NCBI RefSeq assembly: GCF_011758655.1
Contig: NZ_JAAMPA010000002.1
Span: forward strand, 992,001-1,056,000
Reading direction: 5' to 3'
DNA from: Modestobacter marinus
GTDB lineage: Bacteria; Actinomycetota; Actinomycetes; Mycobacteriales; Geodermatophilaceae
DNA length: 64,000 bases
In this document: positions 35,077-44,164 of the stretch, piece after piece
Layout of the letters: the number at the start of each line of letters is the position of its first letter
Numbering within the stretch: the first letter of the stretch is position 1
Notes under the pieces: model-generated
The model's database searches: none
The model's input: the letters and a program-made list of their open reading frames with translations, nothing else
What the model was told of the DNA's origin: nothing
Position numbers and translations under genes: made by a program

Positions 35077-35982
35077 ATGAAGGTGGCGGTCACCGGGTCC
35101 TCCGGGCTGATCGGATCTGCGCTCGTCCGGTCGCTGGTGACCGACGGGCACGAGGTCCTGCGGCTGGTCCGCCGCACCCCGCGCACCGCGGACGAGCACC
35201 GCTGGGAGCCGGCGCACCGCCGCCTGCCCGACGGCCTCCTGGACGACGTGGACGCCGTGGTGAACCTCGCGGGCGTCGGGGTCGGTGACCGGCGCTGGAC
35301 GGAGAAGCACAAGCAGCAGGTGCTGGACAGCCGGGTCGACAGCACGACCACGGTGAGCCAGGCCCTCGCCGAGGCAGCCGCAGCCGAGCCCGGTCGTGAC
35401 CGGGTGCTGCTGTCGGCGTCCGCCGTGGGCTGGTACGGCGACACCGGCGAGCGGGTGGTCGACGAGACGGTCCCGGCCGGCGAGGACTTCCTGGCCCGGG
35501 TCTGCGTCGCATGGGAGGCGGCGACCGCACCGGCGGCCGCCGCCGGGGTCCGGGTGGCGTCCCTGCGCACCGGGCTCGTCCTCGGCCCGGGGGGCCTGCT
35601 GGGGCGACTGCTCCCGCTGTTCCGCCTCGGACTGGGCGGCAAGCTCGCCTCGGGCCGGCAGTACATGCCCTGGATCAGCCTGCAGGACGAGGTGGACGCG
35701 ATCCGGTTCCTGCTCACCGCGCCGGTGTCCGGCCCGGTCAACCTGACCGCGCCCAGCCCGGCCACCAACGCGGAGTTCACCGCGGCGCTCGCTGAGGTCG
35801 TGCACCGGCCGGCGGTGTTCACCGTGCCCGGGTTCGCGCTGCGGTTGGCCCTCGGCGAGTTCGCCGACGTCGGGGTGCTGGCCGGCCAGCGCGCCGTCCC
35901 CGAGGTGCTGCGGTCGGCCGGGTTCGAGTTCACGCACGAGGACCTCCGGGCGGCACTGCAGGCCGCCGTCGCCGCCCGCTGA
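35077..35982 (+). CDS. TIGR01777-family epimerase (NAD-dependent sugar-epimerase-like SDR)
   Basis: This 301-residue extended short-chain dehydrogenase begins with the dinucleotide motif VAVTGSSGLIGSALV and contains the family signatures VVNLAGVGVGDRRWTEKHKQQV, SASAVGWYGDTG, and RTGLVLGPGGLLGRLLPLFRLGLGG, then the C-terminal DUF1731 region (VPGFALRLALGE). The substrate is unknown. AAGGAG lies 8 nt before the ATG. It follows the sucB terminator and corresponds to Rv2216. It is convergent with the kinase across a repeat island. Confidence 0.92.
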   Translation: MKVAVTGSSGLIGSALVRSLVTDGHEVLRLVRRTPRTADEHRWEPAHRRLPDGLLDDVDAVVNLAGVGVGDRRWTEKHKQQVLDSRVDSTTTVSQALAEAAAAEPGRDRVLLSASAVGWYGDTGERVVDETVPAGEDFLARVCVAWEAATAPAAAAGVRVASLRTGLVLGPGGLLGRLLPLFRLGLGGKLASGRQYMPWISLQDEVDAIRFLLTAPVSGPVNLTAPSPATNAEFTAALAEVVHRPAVFTVPGFALRLALGEFADVGVLAGQRAVPEVLRSAGFEFTHEDLRAALQAAVAAR

Positions 35983-36339
35983 CCTCCTGGCCCCACTGCG
36001 GCCCGCCGCACGCACGACTTCTGGGCAGGGCTGCACGCCACCGTCACGACCGTTCACCTCCGGGATCCGCTGCGGTCCCCGCCACCGCCGGTCTGCCTCC
36101 GAGCCGCACTGCGGCTCGTCATCACCGCCGGTCTGCCTCCGAGCCGCACTGCGGCTCGTCATCACCGCCGGCTCACCCACCGGCCGCCCTGCGGCGCCGT
36201 CATCGTCGCCACTCCACCTCGAGACCGCCCCGGGCTCGCCAACGCCCGCCACTTCACCTCGAGGCCGCGCTCCGGCCATCCGTCGCAGACCGCTCACCGC
36301 CAGGCGGCTCTGCAGGCCACCGTGCCGCTCGCTCATCCC
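35983..36339. repeat. Repeat island C between convergent epimerase and kinase genes (about 40-bp units)
   Basis: This 357-bp gap has no gene. From about 36050 to 36335 it consists of seven or so imperfect units of about 40 bp (CACCTCGAGGCCGCC-CTGCGGC-CGTCATCACCGCCGGTC type). Two neighbouring units, 36083-36122 and 36123-36162, are identical. Each contains a small palindrome such as GAGCCGC-ACT-GCGGCTC, so the transcript would fold into serial hairpins. Confidence 0.8.
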
Positions 36340-38019
36340 TCACCCGGCCAGCCGGGCATCGGCGATGCGCCAACCGGACGCCGTGCGCGCCAAGACCAGC
36401 TGCACGGTGGCCTCGCCGCGGGCGGGCACCTCGGCGACCACCGGGGCGCCCGGCGCGTCGGCGCGGAGCACCCGATAGTCCGGCAGCTCGTCGACCACCT
36501 GCACGTCGAACCGGGTCGGCCCCTGGGCCGTCACCTCGACGAGGCGGACCAGCCGGGGCGCGAAGCCGTCGAGCCGCTGACCGGCCGCGACCAGCTGCGC
36601 CACCTGGTCGGTGTCGCGGGACAGCGATGCGCTGTCGGGCGCGTGCACCTCCGCCAGCGCCGTCGGGTCGGCGTCGGTGAACGCCGTGGTCCGCCGGTGG
36701 TAGAGGTCGGTGAGCACCGCCACCCACTCGGCGTCCCCGGCCGGCGTCGCGGTGCGGTCGGCCGGCGATGCCTCCCCGCCACCCACTGGGTCCCCCGGGT
36801 CGGTCGGTGCCGCGGACGGAGACCCAGGAGGGGCGACGCTGCTCGTCGCAGCGGGGCCTGCGGCCTGGGCCGGGTCACCCCCCGACCCACCCCAGCCTTC
36901 CCCCAGCCAGACCACGCCGGCCAGCGCTGCGGCGAGGGCGACCGCGACGAGGGAGACCGTCGCCGTTCGACGGACCGCGCTCCGGACCAGTGGACCCACA
37001 CCCACCTCCCCGCCTCCCCGTGCGGCGGCGACCCGGTCACCGAGCCGCGCCCGGACCTGCGCCCAACGCCCCTCGGGGACCGGGACCGCATGGGCGGCCC
37101 GCGGTCGCCGGCCCGGCACCTGGTGGGTCAGCTCCGTCCGTGGGCCCCCGCCGGTGGCGCCGAGCTCACCGTCGGGCACGCCGGCCACCGGGAGGCGGAC
37201 CGGCTCGGGCCGGCAGGCGTGGCGGAGGTCGAGGGCAAACGCCGCGGCAGACCCTCGCAGGTGCGGCTCCGCCGAGAGCCCCCGCAGGACGACGCGCACC
37301 AGCTCCTCCGGTGCGTCGGGGGCGAGGAGCGCGAGATCGGGCAGGTCTCCGGTGGCGGCCACGGTGAGGGTGCCGGCCGGGTCCGCCGCGTTCCAGGGTG
37401 CGATGCCGGTGAGCGCGTGGAAGGCCGCTGCCGCGGCACCGAAGACGTCCGACGCCGGCCCGGGCGCACCGCCGCGCGCCACCACCGGGTCGACGTACGC
37501 CGGAGTCACCTCCGCCCGTGCGGTGTCGCCGACCAGCCGGGCGGTGCCCAGGTCGGTGAGCACGGGGCGCCCCTCGTCGGTGAACACGACGTTGCCCGGC
37601 GACAGGTCGCCGTGCACGACCCCCCGCTCGTGGGCGTGGGCCAGCGCAGCCGCCACCGGGGCCACCGTGGTGACCACCTCGCCCGGGCGCAGCCGCCCGC
37701 GCCGGGCCAGCAGCGCCGCCAGGCTGCCGCCGGCGAGCAGGTCGAGCACCAGCGCCACCTGGGCCGGGCCGTCGCGGACCTCCCGGCGGACGACGTGGTG
37801 CAGCCGGACCAGGTGCGGGTGGTCGAGCTCGCCGAGCAGCCGCGCCTCGCGTTCCTGGCGTTCCGGGTCACCACGCACCAGCACCTTGACCGCCACCGGC
37901 GGGCCGCCGGACCGTGGCCGGGCCCGCCACACCTGCCCCGAGCCGCCCCGGCCCAGCAGCTCCTCGAGGACGTAGCCGGGCACGACGGGTGCCGCCGACG
38001 GGGAGGGCTGCGCAGGCAT
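36340..38019 (-). CDS. Transmembrane Ser/Thr protein kinase-like protein with NTF2-like outer domain
   Basis: This 559-residue protein has an N-terminal kinase domain (glycine loop LLGRGGSGQVW, residues 21-31; VAVK, K45; HGDLSPGN with D138 and N143; TDLG with D156), a Pro/Arg-rich juxtamembrane region, one transmembrane helix (about 365-390), a Ser/Pro linker and a C-terminal 120-residue domain that resembles the SnoaL/NTF2-like fold (DADPTALAEVHAPDS; VQLVLARTASGWRIADARLAG). The catalytic loop has HGD instead of HRD, so regulation by activation-loop phosphorylation is less certain. The ATG lies 6 nt after the -10 box TACCGT (38026-38031, minus strand). No PASTA repeats are present; the outside domain may be a sensor, as an inference. 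Confidence 0.83.
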   Translation of the reverse strand: MPAQPSPSAAPVVPGYVLEELLGRGGSGQVWRARPRSGGPPVAVKVLVRGDPERQEREARLLGELDHPHLVRLHHVVRREVRDGPAQVALVLDLLAGGSLAALLARRGRLRPGEVVTTVAPVAAALAHAHERGVVHGDLSPGNVVFTDEGRPVLTDLGTARLVGDTARAEVTPAYVDPVVARGGAPGPASDVFGAAAAAFHALTGIAPWNAADPAGTLTVAATGDLPDLALLAPDAPEELVRVVLRGLSAEPHLRGSAAAFALDLRHACRPEPVRLPVAGVPDGELGATGGGPRTELTHQVPGRRPRAAHAVPVPEGRWAQVRARLGDRVAAARGGGEVGVGPLVRSAVRRTATVSLVAVALAAALAGVVWLGEGWGGSGGDPAQAAGPAATSSVAPPGSPSAAPTDPGDPVGGGEASPADRTATPAGDAEWVAVLTDLYHRRTTAFTDADPTALAEVHAPDSASLSRDTDQVAQLVAAGQRLDGFAPRLVRLVEVTAQGPTRFDVQVVDELPDYRVLRADAPGAPVVAEVPARGEATVQLVLARTASGWRIADARLAG

Positions 38020-38137
38020 GCCGGGACGGTAGAGCCGACGGCCGATGCCCCGCTGCGCCCGTCCACAGGCTCCGGCCGGGTCCACAGCTGCAGTGGCGGG
38101 CAGGACGGGTTCCTGCGGGAGCGCCTAGGTTCGGGAC

Positions 38138-39415
38138 ATGCCACCGCCACCCCGTGCCGAGGTCGTCGTGGTCGGCGCGGGCCTGGCGGGCCTCAGCGCG
38201 GCCACCCGGCTGGCGGCGGCCGGCTGCGACGTCCACGTGCTCGACGCCGCCCAGCACCCGGGCGGTCGGCTGGCGACCGCGCGGGTCGACGGCTTCCTGG
38301 TCGACCGCGGCTTCCAGGTGTTCAACACCGGCTACCCCCGCGCCGCCGACCTCGACCTGCCGGCGCTCGACCTGGGCTGGTTCTGGACGGGTGCCGTGGT
38401 GCGGGTCGACGGTCGCGCCCACCGGGTCGTCGACCCCCGCGAGCACCCGGGCACCGTCGCGGGCACGCTGCGGGCGCCGTTGGGCGGTCCGCACCGGCTG
38501 GCCGCGCTCGGGGCGTTCTCCGCCCGGGCCGGCTACGCACCGGCGTCCCGGCTGCTGGAGGCGCGGGAACGCACCGCCGCAGAGGCGCTGCGCAGCGCCG
38601 GCATCGGCGAGCAGGCCCTGGAGGTGTTCCTGCGGCCGTTCCTCGCGGGCGTGCTCCTGGAGGACCGGCTGGAGACCTCCAGCCGCTACCTGGACCTGGT
38701 CTGGCGCAGCTTCGTCCGGGGCCGGGTAGGTCTCCCCTCCGCCGGGATGCAGGCGATCGGCGAGCAGCTCGCCGGCCGGCTGCCCGCCGACCGGGTGCAC
38801 CTGGGAGTCCGCGTGACGGGCGTCGGAGGCGGGGCGGTGCACACCGACGCCGGGACCACGACCGCCGACGCCGTCGTGGTGGCGACCGACCCCGACACCG
38901 CAGCGGTCCTGCTCCCCGGGCTCGAGGCGTCGGCGCCCCGGCAGGTGACCACCCACCTGCACGTGCTGGCCGAGTCGCCGTGGCCCTCGCCGCTGATCGT
39001 GCTCGGCCAGCCCGGCGGGCGGCTGGTGAACAGCGCGGTGGTCTCCGACGCCCAGCCGGCCTACAGCCCCGACGGCCGGGCGCTCGTCGCCAGCTCGACC
39101 CTGGCGCCGACCCGGGAGGCCGACGTCCGTGAAGAGGTGGCCCGGCTGCACGGCGTTCCCAGCACTGAGCTGGCGCACCTCACCACGGTGACGGTGACCG
39201 GCGCACAACCGGCGGCCACTCCCCCGCTGCAGCACCGTCGCCCCGTCGACCTGGGCGAGGGGTTGTTCGTCTGCGGCGACCACCGCGACACCCCGTCCAT
39301 CCAGGGCGCGATGGCCAGCGGAGCCCGCACCGCCCGGGCCGTGCTCCGGCGGCTCGGGACGTCGTCGTCCACGGTGACCGATCCGGAGCCGGCCGAAGAG
39401 GACCGGCGCCCGTGA
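38138..39415 (+). CDS. FAD-dependent oxidoreductase (protoporphyrinogen/amine-oxidase-like)
   Basis: This 425-residue flavoprotein has the N-terminal FAD motif VVVVGAGLAGLSAATRLAAAG, the second flavin contact DAAQHPGGRLATARVDGFLVDRGFQVF, and the C-terminal VCGDHRDTPSIQGAMASGARTA segment that closes the FAD site. It belongs to the amine oxidase/phytoene desaturase superfamily; substrate unknown. The ATG follows the -10 box TAGGTT (38126-38131) by 6 nt and has no ribosome-binding site. It diverges from the kinase, and only 118 bp separate the two leaderless starts. A GTGACC repeat follows its stop. Confidence 0.88.
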   Translation: MPPPPRAEVVVVGAGLAGLSAATRLAAAGCDVHVLDAAQHPGGRLATARVDGFLVDRGFQVFNTGYPRAADLDLPALDLGWFWTGAVVRVDGRAHRVVDPREHPGTVAGTLRAPLGGPHRLAALGAFSARAGYAPASRLLEARERTAAEALRSAGIGEQALEVFLRPFLAGVLLEDRLETSSRYLDLVWRSFVRGRVGLPSAGMQAIGEQLAGRLPADRVHLGVRVTGVGGGAVHTDAGTTTADAVVVATDPDTAAVLLPGLEASAPRQVTTHLHVLAESPWPSPLIVLGQPGGRLVNSAVVSDAQPAYSPDGRALVASSTLAPTREADVREEVARLHGVPSTELAHLTTVTVTGAQPAATPPLQHRRPVDLGEGLFVCGDHRDTPSIQGAMASGARTARAVLRRLGTSSSTVTDPEPAEEDRRP

Positions 39416-39470
39416 CCGCCGACCCCGTGACCACCGCCCCCGTGACCCGCGACCCCGTGACCACCGACCT
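39412..39470 (+). repeat. GTGACC-type 15-bp repeat after flavin oxidase gene
   Basis: Four to five copies of a 14-16 bp unit containing CCCCGTGACC occur in tandem. The phase gives a possible 39-codon frame of VTxDP repeats starting with GTGA overlap at 39412, but it is low-complexity and its stop falls in the lipB -10 box, so I treat it as a DNA repeat. Confidence 0.5.
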
Positions 39471-39528
39471 GCGACCGCGCCGGGCAGGCCGGCCCGGCGA
39501 CCAGGCGCGCGTGCGGCGGTCCGCGGCA

Positions 39529-39534
39529 TAGGGT
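39529..39534 (+). promoter_or_regulatory. -10 box TAGGGT of leaderless lipB transcript
   Basis: TAGGGT ends 7 nt before the ATG of lipB at 39542, with no Shine-Dalgarno sequence between them. Confidence 0.55.
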
Positions 39535-39541
39535 CGACGGC

Positions 39542-40183
39542 ATGAGCGAGCTGGTCGTCGTCCGAGCCGGTCTGGTCCCCTACGAGGAGGCCTGGGCGCA
39601 GCAGCGGGAACTGCACGAGCAGCGCGTCGCCGGCACCGGTCCGGACACGATGCTGCTGCTGGAGCACCCCCCGGTCTACACCGCGGGCAAGCGGACCGAA
39701 CCGCAGGAGCGTCCCTTCGACGGCACCCCGGTCATCGACGTCGACCGCGGCGGCAAGATCACCTGGCACGGCCCCGGCCAGCTGGTCGGGTACCCGATCG
39801 TCGCGCTGCCGGACCCGGTCGACGTGGTCGCCCACGTCCGCCGGATGGAGCGGGCCCTGATGGAGGTCTGCGGGAGCTTCGGCCTGGCCACCGAGCAGGT
39901 CGAGGGGCGCAGCGGCGTCTGGGTCCGGGCCGACGAGCGCGGGCCCGACCGGAAGATCGCCGCGATCGGGGTCCGGGTCGCCCGTGGCGTGACGATGCAC
40001 GGTTTCGCACTGAACTGCGACCCGGACATGGCCGCCTTCACCAACATGGTCCCGTGCGGCATCCCCGACGCCGGGGCCACCTCACTGAGCGTGGAGCTCG
40101 GCCGCGACGTGACCGTCGCCGAGGTCATCGACCCGGTCGAGGCCGCGATGCGCCGCGCGCTCACCCGCACCGCCGTCGGATGA
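39542..40183 (+). CDS. lipB: Octanoyl-[ACP]:protein N-octanoyltransferase
   Basis: This 213-residue enzyme moves octanoate from acyl-carrier protein to lipoyl-domain lysines, the first step of lipoate synthesis. It has the signature [19 protein letters not shown], the catalytic Lys in [10 protein letters not shown] and the catalytic Cys in [15 protein letters not shown]. Length is typical. The start is placed behind a -10 box (leaderless). It overlaps the next gene by ATGA. Unlike in mycobacteria, lipA does not follow directly but lies 8.6 kb away. Confidence 0.96.
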   Translation: MSELVVVRAGLVPYEEAWAQQRELHEQRVAGTGPDTMLLLEHPPVYTAGKRTEPQERPFDGTPVIDVDRGGKITWHGPGQLVGYPIVALPDPVDVVAHVRRMERALMEVCGSFGLATEQVEGRSGVWVRADERGPDRKIAAIGVRVARGVTMHGFALNCDPDMAAFTNMVPCGIPDAGATSLSVELGRDVTVAEVIDPVEAAMRRALTRTAVG

Positions 40184-40566
40184 CCCGGCTGCCGACGAGC
40201 CGCTACGTCAGCCTCACCACCTTCCGGCGCACCGGTGAGGCCGTGCCCACCCCGGTCTGGGCCGCGCCCGACGGCGACGCCTTGGTCGTCTGGACCCGCG
40301 CGGACTCCGGCAAGGTGAAGCGGCTGCGGCACACCAGCCGGGTCACCGTGGCCCCGTGCGACATGCGCGGCCGGCTCGAGGGTCCGGCGGTCGACGGTGT
40401 CGCCGAGTTCCTCGACCGGTCCGAGTGGCCCCGTGCCCGAGCCGCCCTCGCCCGGCGCTACGGCTGGCAGTGGCGGATCAGCTACGGCACCTCCCGCATC
40501 GCGGCACGCATCACGCACCGCGGCCGGGAACGCCAGACGATGATCCGGATCACCCCCGCCGGCTGA
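40180..40566 (+). CDS. PPOX-class F420-dependent enzyme (TIGR03666-like)
   Basis: This 128-residue split beta-barrel protein resembles F420-binding members of the pyridoxamine-oxidase-like superfamily: [50 protein letters not shown] and the C-terminal [21 protein letters not shown]. The KVKRLR segment is the usual phosphate-contacting part. The substrate is unknown. The ATG overlaps the lipB stop, so the pair is co-translated. A very strong hairpin (40694-40733) lies between it and leuS. Confidence 0.87.
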   Translation: MTRLPTSRYVSLTTFRRTGEAVPTPVWAAPDGDALVVWTRADSGKVKRLRHTSRVTVAPCDMRGRLEGPAVDGVAEFLDRSEWPRARAALARRYGWQWRISYGTSRIAARITHRGRERQTMIRITPAG

Positions 40567-40693
40567 CCCGCCCGGCCCAACGCACGCCCGCGGGCACAGA
40601 GTGCGCCAGACGAAGACCGGGGTCACCCGCCGGTCGATCCGCTGCCCCGCCCGGGCACGCTCACCGTGCCGGAAGGCGTCCCCCCGCACCAAC

Positions 40694-40733
40694 GACTGTC
40701 CTCCCGCACCAGCGTTGGTGCGGGAGGACAGTC
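40694..40733. terminator. 18-bp perfect bidirectional hairpin between PPOX gene and leuS
   Basis: GACTGTCCTCCCGCACCA at 40694-40711 and its exact complement at 40716-40733 enclose a GCGT loop. The gene ends on either side are convergent. A partial extra copy of CCCCGCACCAACGACTG precedes it. Confidence 0.85.
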
Positions 40734-40777
40734 TTCGATCAGGTCACCTGATCACTGCTGGGCCCGGCCGAGGGCGG

Positions 40778-43675
40778 TCAGCCGAGGACGAAGTTGACCA
40801 GCCGGCCCGGGACCGCGACGACCCGGCGCACGGTGGCGCCGGCGAGGTGTCCGGCGATCCGCTCGTCCGCCCGGGCCGCCGCCTCCAGCGCCGCGGCGTC
40901 CGCGTCCGCCGGCACGGCCACCTGGGCCCGCACCTTGCCGTTGACCTGCACGGCGACCTGGACGGTGTCGTCGACCAGCCACCGCTCCTCGGCGACCGGG
41001 AACGGCGCCCACGCCACGGAGTCGGCGTGCCCCAGCCGGGCCCACAGCTCCTCGGCCAGGTGCGGGGCCAGCGGGGCGACCAGCAGCACCAGCGGCTCGG
41101 CGACCGACCGGGGCACCGGCGTCCCCGGCGGGCAGGCCGAGGTCAGGTGGTTGGTCAGCTCGGTGATCCGGGCGATGGCGATGTTGAACCGCAGCGTCGT
41201 CATGCCGTCGCGCACGGCCTCGATCGCCCGGTGCAGGGCCCGCGAGGTCTCGTCGTCCGGCTCGACGTCGGCGGCGCGCACGGCGCCGGACTCCTCGTCG
41301 ACCACCACCCGCCAGAGCCGCTGCAGCAGCCGCTGGGACCCGACCGCGGCCTTGGTCTCCCACGGCCGCGACTGGTCCAGCGGGCCGGTGGACATCTCGT
41401 ACACCCGGAAGGTGTCCGCCCCGAACATCGCGATCATCTCGTCCGGCGTGACGACGTTCTTCAGGCTCTTGCCCATCTTCCCGTACTCACGGGTGACCGG
41501 TGCGCCCTCGTACAGGTACTGCCCGTCCCGCTCGACCACCTCGGCCGCCGGCACGTGGAAGCCGCGCTCGTCGGTGTACGCGTAGGCCGAGATGTAGCCC
41601 TGGTTCACCAGCCGGCGGAACGGCTCCTCGCTGGAGACGTGCCCCAGGTCGAACAGCACCTTGTGCCAGAACCGCGCGTACAGCAGGTGCAGCACGGCGT
41701 GCTCGACCCCACCGACGTACAGGTCGACGCCGCCGACGTCGCCGGGCTCCCGCGGGCCCATCCAGTAGGCCTCCAGCTCCGGGTCGACGAAGCGCTCGTC
41801 GTCCGCCGGGTCCAGGTAGCGCAGGTAGTACCAGCACGAGCCGGCCCAGTTGGGCATCGTGTTGGTCTCGCGCCGGTAGCTGCGCGGCCCGTCGCCCAGG
41901 TCCAGGGTGACCGTCGTCCACTCGGTGGCCCGGGACAGCGGCGGCTCGGGCTTGGAGTCGGCCTCGTCGTCGGCGAACGTCTTGGGCGAGTAGTCGTCGA
42001 CGTCGGGCAGCAGCACCGGCAGCATCGACTCGGGGACGGCGATCGGCAGGTCGGCGTCCTCCCCGTCGGCGGCGTAGACGATCGGGAACGGCTCACCCCA
42101 GTAGCGCTGCCGGCTGAACAGCCAGTCGCGCAGCTTGTAGGTCGTCGTCGCCTCGCCGGAGCCGTTCGCGACCAGCCACTCGGTGACCCGCGCGATCGCG
42201 GCGGCCTTGTCCAGCCCGTCCAGCGACAGCTGCTCGTTCGAGCTGTTGATCATCGGACCGGTGCCGGTGTACGCACCGCCGTCGAAGTCGGCCGGCGGCT
42301 GCACGGTCCGGACGACGGGCAGCCCGAACTCCTGCGCGAAGTCCCAGTCGCGCGGGTCCTCGCCGGGGACCGCCATGATCGCGCCGGTGCCGTAGCCGGT
42401 CAGCACGTAGTCGGCGATGAACACCGGCAGGTCGGCCCCGGTCAGCGGGTTGCGGGCGGTGGCGCCCAGCCAGACCCCGGTCTTCTCCCGGCCCTCGGCC
42501 TGCCGGTCCAGCTCCGACCGGCGGGAGGCCTGCCGCTGGTAGGCGGCGACGGCCTCGGCGGGGGTGGCGGCACCGGCCGTCCACCGGGGGTCGGTGCCCT
42601 CGGGCCACTGGGCGGCGGTCAGCGCGCCGACCAGCGGGTGCTCGGGAGCGAGCACCAGGTAGGTGGCGCCGAACAGGGTGTCCGGCCGGGTGGTGAAGAC
42701 CTCGACCGTCTCGCCCGCCACCGCGAAGCGGACGCGGGCGCCGGTCGAGCGGCCGATCCAGTTGCGCTGCATCTGCTTCAGCGAGTCCGACCAGTCCAGC
42801 CGGTCGAGGTCGGTCAGCAGCCGCTCGGCGTAGGAGGTGATCCGCATCATCCACTGGGTCAGCGGGCGGCGGAACACCGGGAAGTTGCCCCGCTCGGACC
42901 TGCCGTCCGGGGTGACCTCCTCGTTGGACAGCACGGTGCCCAGCCCGGGGCACCAGTTCACCGGCGCCTCGTGCCGGTAGGCCAGCCGGTGCGCGTCGAC
43001 GACGCGACGGCGCTCCACGGGGGTCAGCTCCGCCCAGGTGCGCCCCTCGGGCAGCGTGCCGTCGGCCGGCTGCCGGGTGCCGGCGTCCAGCTCGGTGACC
43101 AGCTCGGTGATCGGGCGTGCCTTGCCCGCCTCCGGGTCGAACCAGGCCTCGAAGACCTGCCGGAAGATCCACTGGGTCCACTTGTAGTAGCCCGGGTCGA
43201 TCGTGGCGAAGGTGCGGCGGGTGTCGTGGTCGACGCCGAGGCGCCGCAGCTGGGCGCTGATCGCGGCGATGTTGGCCTCGGTGGTGACCCGCGGGTGCTG
43301 CCCGGTCTGCACGGCGTACTGCTCGGCGGGCAGGCCGAAGGCGTCGTAGCCCATCGGGTGCAGCACGTTGTGCCCGTCCATCCGCAGGAAGCGGCTGGTC
43401 ACGTCGGTGCCCAGGTAGCCCAGCGGGTGCCCGACGTGCAGCCCGGCGCCCGAGGGGTACGGGAACATGTCCATCAGGAAGGCCTTGGGCCGGTCGGCGA
43501 CCCGGTCGAAGCCCTCGCTCAGCCGGCCGACCGGATTGGGCGTGTGGAACGTGCCCTCGGCCGCCCACCGGTCCTGCCAGGCGAGCTCGATCTGCTGCGC
43601 CAGGGCCGGCGTGTACCGGTGTGGCGGCACCCCGTCGGCGGTGGGTTCGGTGTTCTGGCTGGCCGTCTGGCTCAT
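40778..43675 (-). CDS. leuS: Leucyl-tRNA synthetase
   Basis: This 965-residue class Ia synthetase charges tRNA-Leu. The HIGH motif is HVGH in [18 protein letters not shown], the KMSKS loop is KMGKS in [10 protein letters not shown], and the CP1 editing domain has [18 protein letters not shown]. The C-terminal anticodon-binding and tail domains are complete. ATG 43675 was chosen because GGGAG lies 8 nt upstream; a GTG five codons earlier overlaps that signal. Upstream is an apparent leucine-responsive attenuator with a leader peptide. leuS is not part of this neighbourhood in mycobacteria. Confidence 0.96.
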   Translation of the reverse strand: MSQTASQNTEPTADGVPPHRYTPALAQQIELAWQDRWAAEGTFHTPNPVGRLSEGFDRVADRPKAFLMDMFPYPSGAGLHVGHPLGYLGTDVTSRFLRMDGHNVLHPMGYDAFGLPAEQYAVQTGQHPRVTTEANIAAISAQLRRLGVDHDTRRTFATIDPGYYKWTQWIFRQVFEAWFDPEAGKARPITELVTELDAGTRQPADGTLPEGRTWAELTPVERRRVVDAHRLAYRHEAPVNWCPGLGTVLSNEEVTPDGRSERGNFPVFRRPLTQWMMRITSYAERLLTDLDRLDWSDSLKQMQRNWIGRSTGARVRFAVAGETVEVFTTRPDTLFGATYLVLAPEHPLVGALTAAQWPEGTDPRWTAGAATPAEAVAAYQRQASRRSELDRQAEGREKTGVWLGATARNPLTGADLPVFIADYVLTGYGTGAIMAVPGEDPRDWDFAQEFGLPVVRTVQPPADFDGGAYTGTGPMINSSNEQLSLDGLDKAAAIARVTEWLVANGSGEATTTYKLRDWLFSRQRYWGEPFPIVYAADGEDADLPIAVPESMLPVLLPDVDDYSPKTFADDEADSKPEPPLSRATEWTTVTLDLGDGPRSYRRETNTMPNWAGSCWYYLRYLDPADDERFVDPELEAYWMGPREPGDVGGVDLYVGGVEHAVLHLLYARFWHKVLFDLGHVSSEEPFRRLVNQGYISAYAYTDERGFHVPAAEVVERDGQYLYEGAPVTREYGKMGKSLKNVVTPDEMIAMFGADTFRVYEMSTGPLDQSRPWETKAAVGSQRLLQRLWRVVVDEESGAVRAADVEPDDETSRALHRAIEAVRDGMTTLRFNIAIARITELTNHLTSACPPGTPVPRSVAEPLVLLVAPLAPHLAEELWARLGHADSVAWAPFPVAEERWLVDDTVQVAVQVNGKVRAQVAVPADADAAALEAAARADERIAGHLAGATVRRVVAVPGRLVNFVLG

Positions 43676-43713
43676 CGTCGGTGCTCCCACGGGAAGGATC
43701 TGGCGGCGGACAG

Positions 43714-43740
43714 AAAAAGACCCCTCACTCAGGAGGGGTC
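43714..43740 (-). terminator. Intrinsic terminator (attenuator) in the leuS leader
   Basis: On the minus strand GACCCCTC (43740-43733) pairs exactly with GAGGGGTC (43726-43719) around a 6-nt loop and is followed at once by TTTTT (43718-43714). It lies 38 bp before the leuS start codon, inside the transcript leader. Most other hairpins in this window lack such a T-run, so this one is a convincing Rho-independent terminator placed to control leuS. Confidence 0.8.
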
Positions 43741-43776
43741 GCCGTGCTGGTCTGCTCGAGGTCAGATCAGCACGGC
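43741..43776 (-). promoter_or_regulatory. Competing leader hairpin upstream of the leuS attenuator
   Basis: GCCGTGCTG (43776-43768) pairs exactly with CAGCACGGC (43749-43741). The 5' arm overlaps the last codons and stop of the leader peptide and the 3' arm abuts the terminator stem, so ribosome position on the peptide should decide which structures form. Confidence 0.6.
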
Positions 43777-43802
43777 TCGGGAAGCAGGAGTCCGCCGGTC
43801 AC
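43767..43802 (-). CDS. leuS leader peptide (11 aa, three consecutive Leu codons)
   Basis: A GTG at 43802 opens an 11-codon frame [11 protein letters not shown] with consecutive CTC, CTG and CTT leucine codons, stopping at TGA (43767-43769). A -10 box TAGGAT (43810-43815, minus strand) ends 7 nt before the GTG, so the transcript is predicted to start with the peptide's own start codon. This is the classic layout of ribosome-mediated attenuation: a ribosome stalled for lack of charged tRNA-Leu would change folding of the downstream hairpins and let RNA polymerase pass to leuS. Leader-peptide attenuation is known for actinobacterial amino-acid operons. Function here is inferred from layout. Confidence 0.7.
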   Translation of the reverse strand: MTGGLLLPEPC

Positions 43803-43809
43803 GCAGCCG

Positions 43810-43815
43810 ATCCTA
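43810..43815 (-). promoter_or_regulatory. -10 box TAGGAT of the leuS leader transcript
   Basis: TAGGAT ends 7 nt before the leader-peptide GTG, the same spacing as for the leaderless genes elsewhere in this window. No good -35 element is visible in the GC-rich upstream sequence. Confidence 0.55.
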
Positions 43816-44164
43816 GCGCGCGGCCGCACCCCCCACCTCGACGTCGGGGCCGATCAGCCCGTAGCCTGCACTGGCTCGACTGCGGACGGGCGAGGAACTC
43901 CCGCGGGGACGGCCCCAGCAGGACGACCACTGCCCGCACGCACCGGGACGTCGAGGTCCCCCGGAACCCAGCAGCGCCGCGCGGCACGCGGCAGCGCGGA
44001 CCGGAGGACGGCCCCGGTGCCGGCCGGGTGCACGCCGCCCCACCCGTGCCGCTGCACCCGCGTGCAGCGCACGACCCCGGAGGCGGCCCGCAGGGGCAGC
44101 ACCCGCCGCCGGCCGGTCGCCGAGCACACGCACGGTCGAGCCGACCGACGGAGGAGGAGCGAGC
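43816..44164. other. Intergenic region between leuS leader and CDP-glycerol transferase genes
   Basis: This 349-bp divergent gap holds no convincing gene. Frames through it are Arg/Pro-rich and lack start signals. It must contain the promoter for the plus-strand glycerophosphotransferase genes, but I cannot pick out a clear -35/-10 pair. A GAGGAGGAG ribosome-binding site ends it at 44152-44160. Confidence 0.5.

Noticed and set aside
29551-36336. A 2261-codon open frame on the minus strand opposite pepA, lpdA and sucB
   Set aside because: It is an antisense shadow caused by very high GC at third codon positions; it crosses several well-identified genes, is low-complexity and has no family motif.
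39412-39531. 39-codon ORF overlapping the flavin oxidase stop
   Set aside because: It is made of VTxDP repeats from a short DNA repeat, and its stop codon lies inside the lipB -10 box.
40601-43816. 1071-codon plus-strand frame opposite leuS
   Set aside because: It is antisense to leuS along its entire length and has no recognisable domain.
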